From CALLMJ01 sp964493765 (GTDB taxonomy: Bacteria > Bacteroidota > Bacteroidia > J057 > CALLMJ01), in contig CAZBPK010000094.1 in the NCBI GenBank assembly GCA_964493765.1, positions 1 through 15,740 on the forward strand: DNA of 15,740 nucleotides, in the 5' to 3' direction. The translations under genes were made by a program, and so were the position numbers. Shown one piece after another: positions 7,441-15,642 of the stretch. The notes below the pieces were generated by a model. The model had not been told where the DNA came from. It made no database searches and saw nothing but the letters and a program-made list of their open reading frames with translations. Each line of letters starts with the position of its first letter. Within the stretch, counting starts at the first letter, position 1.

Positions 7441-8895
7441 ATGTCAAAAAGACCCATAACAGTAGCATACGGAGATGGAATTGGTCCTGAAATTATGGAC
7501 GCAACGCTAAGAATTTTAGAAGTAGGTGGTGCACAAATAGAGCCAGAAGTCATTGTAATCGGAGAAAAAAAATACCAAGAAGGTCATAGTTCAGGTATTG
7601 ATAACTCTGCTTGGGCGAGTTTAAATAGAACCAAAGTCTTTTTAAAGGCACCTATCACAACTCCACAAGGTGGTGGATTTAAGAGTTTAAATGTAACCAT
7701 TCGTAAAACTCTAGGGTTATACGCCAATGTACGTCCTTGCATTTCTTATCACCCAATTATTACTACCAAAAATCCTGTTATGGATTGTGTAATTATTCGT
7801 GAAAACGAAGAAGATACATATGCAGGTATTGAGCACCAACAAACTCAAGAAGTTGTTCAATGCTTAAAGTTAATTACTAAACCTGGTTCTGAAAAAATTA
7901 TTCGCTTTGCTTTTGAATACGCTAAAGCTTATAATCGTAAAAAAATATCTTGTTTTACCAAGGACAACATTATGAAACTCACTGATGGTATGTTTCATAA
8001 AATTTTTAATGAAGTTGCCAAAGAATACACAGATATTCAAACCGATCATTATATTATTGATATTGGCTCTGCAAGGTTAGCGGATACTCCTGAAAGATTT
8101 GATATGATTGTAACTGAAAATCTTTATGGAGATATTATTTCTGATATTGCTGCTCAAGTTACTGGTTCAGTGGGTCTTGGTGGTTCTGCTAATATTGGGC
8201 AAGATTTTGCTATGTTTGAAGCTGTACATGGATCTGCTCCGGATATTGCTGGCAAAAATATTGCAAATCCTTCAGGTCTTTTGTTAGCGGCTATTCAAAT
8301 GTTAGTATATATTGGGCAGCCTGAACCCGCAACTTTAATTCATAATGCTTGGTTAAAAACTTTAGAAGATGGTATTTTAACAGGCGACTTATTTAAAGAA
8401 GGGGTTCATAAAAAGAAAGTAAATACCTCAGAGTTTGCAGATGCTGTAATTCAGAATTTAGGTCAAAAACCTTCTACTTTAAAACCTGTTCTTTATACAT
8501 CAGGAGAAAATAAAAAAATTGAAGGTAAATATACCATGACCCAAAAAGCTGAAAAGAAATTAGTAGGTGTAGATATTTTCATAGATTGGGACGAATCCAA
8601 TAGAAATCCTGATGTTTTAGGCAAAATGCTTGACTCTATCTCTACTCAAAATTTAAAATTCCAAAAAATATCTAATCGCGGTACAAAAGTTTATCCAGAT
8701 GGAAATCCAGCTACTTTTTGTACTGACCATTGGAGATGCCGATTCGTAACCGATAAATTTGCTGTTTCAGCCTCCAATAAAGAAATCATTGATTTGATGC
8801 AACAAATCACAGCTCAAAATCTAGATATTATCAAAACTGAAAACCTTTATACTTTTGATGGTAAATTAGGATTTTCTGTTTTACAAGGAGAATAA
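7441..8895 (+). CDS. icd: Isocitrate dehydrogenase, Thermus-type long form (NAD preference suspected)
   Basis: This 484-residue protein converts isocitrate to 2-oxoglutarate and CO2 in the TCA cycle. It belongs to the beta-decarboxylating dehydrogenase family. Visible features are the N-terminal GDGIGPE, the isocitrate-binding segment with Ser82, Asn84 and Arg88, then Arg98 and Arg120, catalytic Tyr127 and Lys174, and Asp231/Asp235 in YGDIISD. By eye it matches the roughly 495-residue Thermus thermophilus enzyme, including the extra C-terminal domain (about 372-484: GVDIF, ISNRGTKVYP, DHWRCRF, FDGKLGF). In the coenzyme loop HGSAPDIAGKN, Asp268-Ile269 replace the Lys-Tyr that contacts the NADP 2'-phosphate in the E. 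coli and Thermus enzymes; Asp at this place is typical of NAD-dependent relatives. An isopropylmalate or homoisocitrate dehydrogenase is unlikely given the C-terminal domain. It has its own promoter and terminator and looks monocistronic. Confidence 0.93.
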   Translation: MSKRPITVAYGDGIGPEIMDATLRILEVGGAQIEPEVIVIGEKKYQEGHSSGIDNSAWASLNRTKVFLKAPITTPQGGGFKSLNVTIRKTLGLYANVRPCISYHPIITTKNPVMDCVIIRENEEDTYAGIEHQQTQEVVQCLKLITKPGSEKIIRFAFEYAKAYNRKKISCFTKDNIMKLTDGMFHKIFNEVAKEYTDIQTDHYIIDIGSARLADTPERFDMIVTENLYGDIISDIAAQVTGSVGLGGSANIGQDFAMFEAVHGSAPDIAGKNIANPSGLLLAAIQMLVYIGQPEPATLIHNAWLKTLEDGILTGDLFKEGVHKKKVNTSEFADAVIQNLGQKPSTLKPVLYTSGENKKIEGKYTMTQKAEKKLVGVDIFIDWDESNRNPDVLGKMLDSISTQNLKFQKISNRGTKVYPDGNPATFCTDHWRCRFVTDKFAVSASNKEIIDLMQQITAQNLDIIKTENLYTFDGKLGFSVLQGE

Positions 8896-8924
8896 CTAAC
8901 CTGTTATAAACTATAGTCATTTTC

Positions 8925-8960
8925 AATCACGGGGAAATTACTTTTCTCCGTGATTTTTTT
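8925..8960 (+). terminator. Intrinsic terminator of the isocitrate dehydrogenase gene
   Basis: A 13-bp stem (8925-8937 with 8943-8955, one G-U wobble) around the GC-rich core CACGG has a 5-nt loop and a run of seven T (8954-8960), starting 29 nt after the stop codon. Confidence 0.92.
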
Positions 8961-8981
8961 GTTCCACAACAATATAAACAT

Positions 8982-9013
8982 AAAAAAAGGCTGTCATTTC
9001 TAAGACAGCCTTT
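8982..9013 (-). terminator. Intrinsic terminator of the T9SS surface-protein gene
   Basis: A perfect 10-bp stem AAAGGCTGTC (8986-8995) pairs with 9004-9013 around an 8-nt loop. On the minus strand it ends in a run of seven T (complement of 8982-8988). It lies 20 nt beyond the stop of the minus-strand gene; the convergent plus-strand gene has its own terminator next to it. Confidence 0.9.
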
Positions 9014-9033
9014 ATATTTTTTTACTTGGAAAA

Positions 9034-12000
9034 TTATTCTTTCACAAATTTGCCTACAAGATTTAATTCCTTGTTTTGAATTTTATAAGTATAATAACCA
9101 GCAGGTAATGAACTTAAATCTACTTGGATTTGGCTCTCAAAAGGAATATCATAAATCAATTTACCTGCTAAATCATAAACTTTAAGGTTAGCAGAGGCGC
9201 CCATTAAGCTAAAATATATCTTTTCTTTTGCAGGATTAGGATAAACCATTAAAGGAGCCGTAGAAGGCTGAACAAAAATTTCTATTACAGAAGAATAATG
9301 GGTGCTTCCATTAAAATCTACCTGCTCTAAGCGGTAATAATTTCTACCCAATGAAGGCGTTTTATCTATAAATTGATAATGAGAAATTTCGTTGGTTGTT
9401 CCATGACCTTGCACTTTACCGATATTATCAAAATGAAGCCCATCAATACTTCTTTGAATATTAAAATGACTATTCAATAATTCTGATGCTGTAGCCCAAT
9501 TCAATTGAACTTGCTGCTGAGGCAACAAAATACCAGAAAAATCTAACCATTCCACAGGCAAAACCGTAGAAACAGCTATACCAAAATCAGAAAACGAACC
9601 TAATCCATTTCTTGAAGAAACCAAAGTAGCGCCATTTGTACAGCCTCCAGGAGTCCCAGGTTTTGTCCATAAACTTGAGGCATCATTTCTTTTGACTACA
9701 ATACAATTAGATGCAGCATTAGAAGAGCCATTAAGATTAAGCGTAACATTATAAGTACCTGAGAAAGTCCCTGTGGCAGGCTCTATAGTCCATATACCCC
9801 CATCTGCCATCGTAGTATAAAGGTAAAACGCTTCAATCAAGTTGGGGGGAGTACCACCAATAGTTGTGCTGAAAGATGCATCTAAAGCAAAACCCGTTAA
9901 AGTAGCAGAACTGAAATCTATAGTCGCTAACTGGTACAACAAATTTGTTCCTACGGGAAAATCATAAATCTGTCCACTCTGTGTATTTCTTCTTAATTTT
10001 CCTACCACATAACGATTAGAATTATAATTTTGTATTCCTCCCGTAGAAGAAAGCGGGTCAATATTTAGAATATGCAAATAATTCGTGCCATTATTAAATA
10101 CTTTACCGTTCTCAAAACGGAAGAAATTATAAATTTCTGTAACTTGATTTAAAGTTAGACCATTAGAATTATTAAGCGTAAGCGTAGCAAATCTTTCAGG
10201 ATTGGTAGCATTAATAGTTTGCATTGCAGAGCCAATGAAATGAACTCTACTAGTAATTCCTTCATCAAAATTAGCACTAGAAGAATTATTGGTCCAATTA
10301 CCTCTTAAACGAATCAAACCATCGGGCGTAGGAGTCATAACTCCATCGTTCATATCAAGGGTACCCCCATTGATAGTCAAATTACCAAAAACATCTAAGG
10401 TATCAGCCAATTTATCTACTTCTAAGATTCTTCCCGTTAAAGTTAAATCTTTACATTGAGCTACGTAGCCATATTTTCCTGCGTTGGTAGAAGTTCTATC
10501 CACATGACAATCTCTTACGGCAGTAGGCGGAATAATTACGTTCAGATTTTGATTAGGAACTTGTAAGTTATCCCAGTTACGGCAATCAAACCAGTCGGTA
10601 CTCACATTTCCGACCCATTGCCCATCAACAGCATAGGAACTCACTGTTAAATAATTTTTAGGACAACCACAAGCATGAGCCACACAATTCGGGTCATTAA
10701 CATCTCCTATGCCTTCATTTCCCCAATCAATATAAGAAGCATTTCCTGGACTGTAAGTTACCCAATTGGTCGCAAAATTGGTGATATTTCCTAATAAGAC
10801 ATGTTGAGAACCCGAAGTAACAGAAAAATTATATCTTGCACCATGAGTAGCAGGGCTTGTTGCCGCTTGAATACTAAAACATTCTATATCAGGGTGTTTT
10901 CTAGATATTCTTAAAGCATTGCCTGTCAACGAAGATAAATCGTCGGTAAATTCATACCATATCCCACCATCTTGGATACCACTTAAAACCCTTCCACTAA
11001 AAGTGGAACCTGAAGCATTATAATTAAATGAGCCTTGCATCAAAAACAAAGCATCAGGTTGAGTAGTAGAAACATTAATCAAACCAGAGTTAATAGTAGA
11101 CCCTGATGCATTTCTTAATATCCAAGAAAAGTTATTATTATCTCCAGAGCTAGTTTTGGCTAAAACAGAAATCAGACCATCAGAGCCATTAGGCGAAATG
11201 ATACAAATAATAGAGCCTGCAGGCAACGTAGATGCACCTGTATAAGTAACTTCCATATAAGGAACATTCCCTGTAGGGGTAGCAGAGCAAGTATGCCATG
11301 TATTGGTTCTTACTAAACCTCCGGGCTTCGCTCCCGTCTCATAAGTACAATTAGCTATTAAAAATTTTGTACCCGGCGATAACGGTACCAAATTAGTAAT
11401 TCCTAAATAATCTGTACCACTATTAATAGCATTCATTAGGTTATCATAAGCAACAACAATCATATCTCCGGGATATAAAGTAGTGCCTGTAGGTGGGGCT
11501 AAAGTAGTGGTATTATTTGTTAATGGAGAAGTAGTCAAATAATTGATGGTACAACCACCGCCAGAATTATAAGCAAAAACAAAGAAATAGTAAGTAGTAG
11601 AAGGGCTTAATCCTGTTGCCGTAAAACTTGTTCCTGTACCTACAGCCACTACCGTACCTGAGCCTAAGGGATTACCAACAGAATAAACCGTGCCATCAGA
11701 AGGAGCGGCTCCTAAAGTAGGCGAAGTAGAAGCTACTACCAAATAACCATTGGCTGTTGGTGAGGAAGTAAAACTTCCGTTCACAGAATAACTTGAGGGC
11801 GTTAGAACCAAGCTGGTTGGTTGAGTGAGAGGCTCTGAACAAGGCGGCGTAGAACTCCCCGAAGCCGTTAAAGAAAAATCATCAATCCCAAAACCATTAT
11901 CACTACCAGTACCATCACTCGTAGCAAAAGTTAAAGAAAAAGTAGTAGAAGGGGCAATAGAAAGTCCTGTTAAAGTAATAGATTTAGGCGTTACAGTAGG

Positions 12001-12459
12001 CGTGCCATTCGTCCCTGAAGGATTAGAAGCTTGGTTTAAACCTGCTACTGATGCGCCTATTCCTGTTCCAGTTACTGTAAAACCATTAGAATTTCCTCCC
12101 GCATAACGCCACTGGTCAAAATTATAACTAATCGTTAGCTCCGTAATAGTAACTCCCGAATTATTCGTAAATTCTACCTTATAGCCAGGGGAACCACAGG
12201 CTCCTGATGCAAGAACCCCTAAATTATATTCTCCTGCATTACCCCACGCATAATACCCAGCCGCAGTGGCTCCTCCATTACTTGTTCCCCTATACGTACA
12301 CGCACCTTCCACAGACCAGCCCGCTGGTAAGGTCAAAGCAGTTCCTGCATAACTATCAAAAGAATTTGAATAACTATACGGCAAAGCCGTAATGTTTATC
12401 TGTGCTTGTGCAATTTGAGTAATAAGAACACTTAATACTAATAGTAAATGTTTTTTCAT
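9034..12459 (-). CDS. Large secreted surface protein with type IX secretion C-terminal sorting domain
   Basis: I choose the ATG at 12459 (1141 residues); the open frame extends to a TTG at 12483, but that codon lies inside the predicted -7 box. Residues 1-19 form a clear signal peptide (MKKHLLLVLSVL, cleavage after AQA). Modules: an N-terminal beta-rich domain rich in Gly/Ser/Thr (about 20-203, ending GFGIDDFSL); a fibronectin-III-like domain (about 212-321, ATGLSPSTTYYFFVFAYN); an unassigned beta region (325-590); a Cys-rich patch (592-601); a strand-repeat region (about 610-800); the module LPVEWLDFSG ... NWATASE ... NYYRLEQVD (967-1063) common in Bacteroidota surface proteins; and a Por-type sorting domain (1071-1141, VYPNPAKEKI, LKVYDLAGKLI, LPAGYYTYKI). 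T9SS exports such proteins and attaches or releases them after removing the C-terminal domain. No catalytic site is recognised; adhesin or matrix roles are possible but unproven. Confidence 0.93.
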   Translation of the reverse strand: MKKHLLLVLSVLITQIAQAQINITALPYSYSNSFDSYAGTALTLPAGWSVEGACTYRGTSNGGATAAGYYAWGNAGEYNLGVLASGACGSPGYKVEFTNNSGVTITELTISYNFDQWRYAGGNSNGFTVTGTGIGASVAGLNQASNPSGTNGTPTVTPKSITLTGLSIAPSTTFSLTFATSDGTGSDNGFGIDDFSLTASGSSTPPCSEPLTQPTSLVLTPSSYSVNGSFTSSPTANGYLVVASTSPTLGAAPSDGTVYSVGNPLGSGTVVAVGTGTSFTATGLSPSTTYYFFVFAYNSGGGCTINYLTTSPLTNNTTTLAPPTGTTLYPGDMIVVAYDNLMNAINSGTDYLGITNLVPLSPGTKFLIANCTYETGAKPGGLVRTNTWHTCSATPTGNVPYMEVTYTGASTLPAGSIICIISPNGSDGLISVLAKTSSGDNNNFSWILRNASGSTINSGLINVSTTQPDALFLMQGSFNYNASGSTFSGRVLSGIQDGGIWYEFTDDLSSLTGNALRISRKHPDIECFSIQAATSPATHGARYNFSVTSGSQHVLLGNITNFATNWVTYSPGNASYIDWGNEGIGDVNDPNCVAHACGCPKNYLTVSSYAVDGQWVGNVSTDWFDCRNWDNLQVPNQNLNVIIPPTAVRDCHVDRTSTNAGKYGYVAQCKDLTLTGRILEVDKLADTLDVFGNLTINGGTLDMNDGVMTPTPDGLIRLRGNWTNNSSSANFDEGITSRVHFIGSAMQTINATNPERFATLTLNNSNGLTLNQVTEIYNFFRFENGKVFNNGTNYLHILNIDPLSSTGGIQNYNSNRYVVGKLRRNTQSGQIYDFPVGTNLLYQLATIDFSSATLTGFALDASFSTTIGGTPPNLIEAFYLYTTMADGGIWTIEPATGTFSGTYNVTLNLNGSSNAASNCIVVKRNDASSLWTKPGTPGGCTNGATLVSSRNGLGSFSDFGIAVSTVLPVEWLDFSGILLPQQQVQLNWATASELLNSHFNIQRSIDGLHFDNIGKVQGHGTTNEISHYQFIDKTPSLGRNYYRLEQVDFNGSTHYSSVIEIFVQPSTAPLMVYPNPAKEKIYFSLMGASANLKVYDLAGKLIYDIPFESQIQVDLSSLPAGYYTYKIQNKELNLVGKFVKE

Positions 12460-12480
12460 AAAAAATTGAAATTTATTATG

Positions 12481-12512
12481 CAAAACTATATGGATTGTAT
12501 GAATAAACCAAA
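12481..12512 (-). promoter_or_regulatory. Predicted promoter of the T9SS surface-protein gene
   Basis: On the minus strand TTTG (12512-12509) and TAGTTTTG (12488-12481, followed by C) are separated by 20 nt, an excellent match to the Bacteroidota -33/-7 pattern. The box ends 21 nt before the ATG at 12459. An A/T-only run (about 12513-12531) lies directly upstream and may act like an UP element. Confidence 0.8.
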
Positions 12513-12738
12513 ATTATTTTTTATTTTTATACCTGAAAATCAAAATAATACACTTTTTATTTTTTCAAAAAAAATACCATTTTGCTATATGTTCTACTCA
12601 CTAAATAACTAGCCACATTATGGTCATAACTTTTTTATCATCTACCTCAAAATTGAATATTCAAAGAATCTTGGTTACGTAGCCCAAAGAAAATCTATAC
12701 GTTTTTTATTTAATGTGAAAAATAATCTTTCTTAAAAT
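12513..12738. other. Intergenic spacer, no gene seen
   Basis: A/T-rich DNA lies between the promoter of the surface-protein gene and the hairpin downstream of the tRNA. Only very short open frames occur (for example 20 codons from the ATG at 12620), and none has a promoter-like box. I see no repeat or structured element here apart from the A/T-only run at its left end. Confidence 0.6.
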
Positions 12739-12792
12739 AAAAAAACAATACCTACATCCTCCGAAAAGCATCTTGAAGGATAAGATATTGTT
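12739..12792 (-). terminator. Long hairpin plus T-run, probable terminator of the tRNA-Arg transcript
   Basis: Outer arms AACAATA (12744-12750) and TATTGTT (12786-12792) and inner arms ATCCT (12756-12760) and AGGAT (12777-12781) pair through a nearly continuous stem with wobble pairs and one bulge. Read on the minus strand the stem is followed by seven T (complement of 12739-12745). It lies about 100 nt downstream of the tRNA 3' end. It could also be the 3' end of a small RNA. Confidence 0.7.
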
Positions 12793-12894
12793 CATAAAGG
12801 TTTAAAACTCAATTTTTTAAATTTATGAAAATCTAGTTAAATGAGCAAAAAATGGTAATTACAAAACATTTAAGCGAATAGCTAGATAATTCTG
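12793..12894 (-). other. About 100-nt trailer between tRNA-Arg and the hairpin
   Basis: This sequence has no open frame and no second tRNA. If the hairpin is the terminator, it is transcribed as the 3' trailer of the tRNA precursor. No -7 box was found inside it on the minus strand. Confidence 0.4.
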
Positions 12895-12968
12895 TGGTTC
12901 CATCAGGACTCGAACCTGAAACCTACTGCTTAGAAGGCAGTTGCTCTATCCAGTTGAGCTATGAAACC
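12895..12968 (-). tRNA. tRNA-Arg (anticodon UCU)
   Basis: The 74-nt cloverleaf is complete: a 7-bp acceptor stem (GGTTTCA with TGGAACC, one G-U pair), a D arm GCTC/GAGC, an anticodon stem ACTGC/GCAGT with loop CTTCTAA, a 5-nt variable region, and a T arm TCAGG-TTCGAGT-CCTGA, with discriminator A. The anticodon TCT reads AGA codons, which are common in this A/T-rich genome. The 3' CCA is not encoded (the next bases are CAG) and must be added after transcription. The gene stands alone between the synthase-like gene and the surface-protein gene. Confidence 0.97.
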
Positions 12969-12986
12969 AAACCTTTTTTGTGGGTG

Positions 12987-13018
12987 CAAAAATACTATCT
13001 TTATTTCAAACCACCAAA
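12987..13018 (-). promoter_or_regulatory. Predicted promoter of tRNA-Arg with A/T block upstream
   Basis: On the minus strand TTTG (13018-13015), a 20-nt spacer and TATTTTTG (12994-12987, followed by C) match the Bacteroidota housekeeping consensus exactly, with the same spacing as the surface-protein promoter. The box ends 18 nt before the mature tRNA 5' end. Directly upstream, 13019-13045 is entirely A/T with alternating A and T tracts, placed as an UP element would be. Confidence 0.85.
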
Positions 13019-13051
13019 TTTTTTTTTAAAAAATTTTTTAAAAATCTTTGT

Positions 13052-14608
13052 TTAATTATGCCACTGTTTCCATTCATATTCATACATTTCTACTAATACC
13101 TGTTTTTCAATGGTTTGTATGGGTACCTCTATTTTTTCGCAATCTTTGCCTAAATAAAATAAGCCTTGTATTTCTTCAGGTTTTAAAAATTGAAAATCGA
13201 TTTTTACTGCCTGTAAACGCTCTTTTAGGCGTTTGTAGAATTGTTCTTGGGAAATTTTATAAGGAAAAGCAATATTAAACCCCCAGTCTCCAAAACTCGG
13301 GACATAAACATGATAAGGCTCTACAAAATCAAAAACTGTATCCAGAGTAGTATGAATGCACCAAAAAGAACGTAAAGCAAAATAAGGCGAAGTGGACTGT
13401 GTGCAAAATACTCCCAACACACTTAACCGCTTTTTTACTAACTCAAAAAATTCTTTGGAATATAATTTTCCTAGCCCTGTATCATTGGGGTCGGGTAAAT
13501 CGGCTATAATAACATCGTAAAAATCTGAAGAATTACGAACAAATTCCCAAGCGTCTTGATGATAAATCTTCACTTTTGAAGAATTTAAAGCATTTTGATT
13601 GATTTTTTGAAATAACCAATGATTTTTTCCCAGATTGGTCATAGCAGGGTCTAAATCTACTAAATGAACTTCTTGAACTTCAGGATATTTAAGTATTTCG
13701 CGCACCGCTAAACCATCACCCGCCCCTAATAATAAGATTTTTTCTCTCTTAGGAACTGCTAACATAGGAATATGAACTAAAGGTTCATGATAACGATATT
13801 CATCAACCGTAGAAAATTGTAAATTTCCATTTAAAAATAAACGAATATCTTGATTCCATTGAGTAACTACAATCCTTTGATAAGGGCTTTGTTCAGTATA
13901 AACAACAGGATCTTGGTATAAAAATTCCTCTAAAAAACTCACTAACCGAAAAGAACTCGCAAAACCTATCATCAAAACAAGTATCCCAAGATAAGAAAAA
14001 ACTTTTATTTTTTTGTAATGCACTACATAAGAAGAAAAAGTTTCAAGATTTAAGATAGCAATTCCCATATTCAAAATGCCTATCAGAAATCCTGATTTTA
14101 CTGTACCAAAATAAGGCAACAAAATCAAAGGAAAAACAATAGAAGCCACTAATGCTCCGATATAATCAAAAGATAAAACTTCTGCTATGGTGTCTTTAAA
14201 AGAAAAATTTTTTTGGATAATTCTTGCAATCAATGGAATTTCTAAACCAATTCCTGTCCCAATTAAAGCTACACAAAAAAAGGAAACCAAATAAAAATTT
14301 TCAGTTAAGGAAAAGGCTGCATAAAGTATTAATGCACAAAAGCCCCCTATCATTCCTAACCACCATTCAATCCAAATGAATTTATCTAAAATAGGTTCTT
14401 GAAAATACTTACTTATCCAAGAGCCTACCCCCATAAAGGTCATAAATAAACCAATGGTAACAGAAAAATGTAAAACACTAGACCCTAAAAAATAAGTAGA
14501 GAGTGTCCCAATCAACAATTCATACAATAGGCCACAAAAAGCAATAATAAATACCGAAAATAAAAGTATAGCAATTTGCTTGGAAGAAAAAGATGGGGAA
14601 TCCTTCAT
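13052..14608 (-). CDS. Membrane-anchored spermidine-synthase-like protein (COG4262 type)
   Basis: This 518-residue protein has about seven hydrophobic spans in its first 220 residues (roughly 13-33, 45-66, 80-100, 106-128, 148-168, 172-190, 203-220) followed by a cytoplasmic aminopropyltransferase domain (about 235-450). That domain shows SPYQRIVV (241-248), LNGNLQFSTVDEYRYHEPLVH (259-279, canonical pattern LDGxxQxxxxDExxYHExxxH), the nucleotide loop GAGDG (295-299), the acidic ribose-binding position Asp318, and Asp370/Asp373 in ADLPDP, equivalent to the catalytic gate. Soluble enzymes transfer aminopropyl from decarboxylated SAM to putrescine; the substrate of membrane forms is less certain. 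The start is 43 nt after bioB with no promoter-like box between, so the two may be co-transcribed. The tail from about 450 is not assigned. Confidence 0.87.
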   Translation of the reverse strand: MKDSPSFSSKQIAILLFSVFIIAFCGLLYELLIGTLSTYFLGSSVLHFSVTIGLFMTFMGVGSWISKYFQEPILDKFIWIEWWLGMIGGFCALILYAAFSLTENFYLVSFFCVALIGTGIGLEIPLIARIIQKNFSFKDTIAEVLSFDYIGALVASIVFPLILLPYFGTVKSGFLIGILNMGIAILNLETFSSYVVHYKKIKVFSYLGILVLMIGFASSFRLVSFLEEFLYQDPVVYTEQSPYQRIVVTQWNQDIRLFLNGNLQFSTVDEYRYHEPLVHIPMLAVPKREKILLLGAGDGLAVREILKYPEVQEVHLVDLDPAMTNLGKNHWLFQKINQNALNSSKVKIYHQDAWEFVRNSSDFYDVIIADLPDPNDTGLGKLYSKEFFELVKKRLSVLGVFCTQSTSPYFALRSFWCIHTTLDTVFDFVEPYHVYVPSFGDWGFNIAFPYKISQEQFYKRLKERLQAVKIDFQFLKPEEIQGLFYLGKDCEKIEVPIQTIEKQVLVEMYEYEWKQWHN

Positions 14609-14651
14609 TAAAAAGAACTCTTTAAATTAGAAATTCAGGGGAGAAGATTGT

Positions 14652-15623
14652 TTATACTTTGGTTTTCACCATAGGCTTTTGAGCAATTAAACCTAAGGTT
14701 TGGAACATCTGTTGGTCAAAATCTACGGTATTATTAGGCGTAGTAAGAAGTTTATCCCCTGCGAAAATAGAATTAGCTCCTGCTAAAAAGCATAACGCTT
14801 GTTCTTCCATGCTCATATTGACCCTGCCCGCAGATAAACGAACTTTTGCTAAAGGCATAATAATTCTTGCCGTCGCAATCATTCTTAACATATCCCAAAT
14901 AGGAACACGTTCTTGATTTTCTAAGGGAGTCCCTTCTACGGGAACCAATGCATTAATAGGAACGGATTCAGGGTGTTGAGGTAAGGTAGCCAAAGTATGA
15001 AGCAAATGAATTCTATCTTCATGAGTTTCTCCCATACCAATAATACCACCGCAGCATACGGATATTTTAGCTTTAGCAACGTTATGTAAAGTCTTTAAGC
15101 GGTCTTCGTAGGTTCTTGTGGTAATAATATCATCATAATGCTCTTTGGAAGTGTCTAAATTATGATTATAAGCATGTAAACCCGCTTCTTTCATTTTGAA
15201 GGCTTGTTCTTCAGTTACCATTCCAAGTGTGCAACATACTTCTAAACCTAATTCACTTACCCCTTTAATCATGGTTAAGATTTTATCAAAATCTTTGTTA
15301 TCACGAACTTCACGCCAAGCCGCACCCATACAAAAACGTGTAGAACCATTCGCTTTTGCTTGTTTTGCGGTTTCTATCACTTCCTCAGGATTCATTAACT
15401 TATGAACATCTATACCCGTTTGGTATTTTACAGATTGTGGACAATATGCACAGTCCTCAGGACATCCCCCCGTCTTTACAGACAATAAAGTACATACCTG
15501 TATCTCATTAGGATTATGATATTTTCTATGTACCGAAGCCCCTTCAAAAACTAAATCTAAAATAGGTTTATAATAAATTTGTTCAATTTCTTGTTTACTC
15601 CAATCGGTTCTAATTTCTGACAT
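14652..15623 (-). CDS. bioB: Biotin synthase
   Basis: I choose the ATG at 15623 (323 residues); the frame is open to a TTG two codons earlier. The enzyme is a radical-SAM protein that inserts sulphur into dethiobiotin, the last step of biotin synthesis, in the cytosol. The [4Fe-4S] cluster motif CxxxCxxC is Cys54, Cys58 and Cys61 (GGCPEDCAYC). The sacrificial [2Fe-2S] ligands correspond to Cys98, Cys130, Cys190 and Arg262 (VRLSAGR), all present. YNHNLDT and GANSIFAGDKLLTTPN are typical of the family, and the length is normal. No other biotin genes (bioA, F, D, C) are in the window. It has its own -7 box and may be followed in the same transcript by the synthase-like gene. Confidence 0.97.
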   Translation of the reverse strand: MSEIRTDWSKQEIEQIYYKPILDLVFEGASVHRKYHNPNEIQVCTLLSVKTGGCPEDCAYCPQSVKYQTGIDVHKLMNPEEVIETAKQAKANGSTRFCMGAAWREVRDNKDFDKILTMIKGVSELGLEVCCTLGMVTEEQAFKMKEAGLHAYNHNLDTSKEHYDDIITTRTYEDRLKTLHNVAKAKISVCCGGIIGMGETHEDRIHLLHTLATLPQHPESVPINALVPVEGTPLENQERVPIWDMLRMIATARIIMPLAKVRLSAGRVNMSMEEQALCFLAGANSIFAGDKLLTTPNNTVDFDQQMFQTLGLIAQKPMVKTKV

Positions 15624-15642
15624 ATTCAAAATATAAAGTTTG

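Noticed and set aside
7238..7468. Minus-strand open frame overlapping the start of the isocitrate dehydrogenase gene
   Set aside because: It covers the predicted promoter and start of a well-supported gene, its translation is dominated by Phe, Leu and Lys from A/T-rich DNA, and it has no promoter box of its own.
11825..12106. Plus-strand open frame inside the surface-protein gene
   Set aside because: The Pro/Val/Glu-rich translation is the antisense image of Gly/Ser/Thr-rich coding sequence; the opposite strand is the real gene.
12620..12682. Possible 20-codon peptide in the spacer left of the tRNA hairpin
   Set aside because: Too short, with no promoter box and no recognisable feature; expected by chance.
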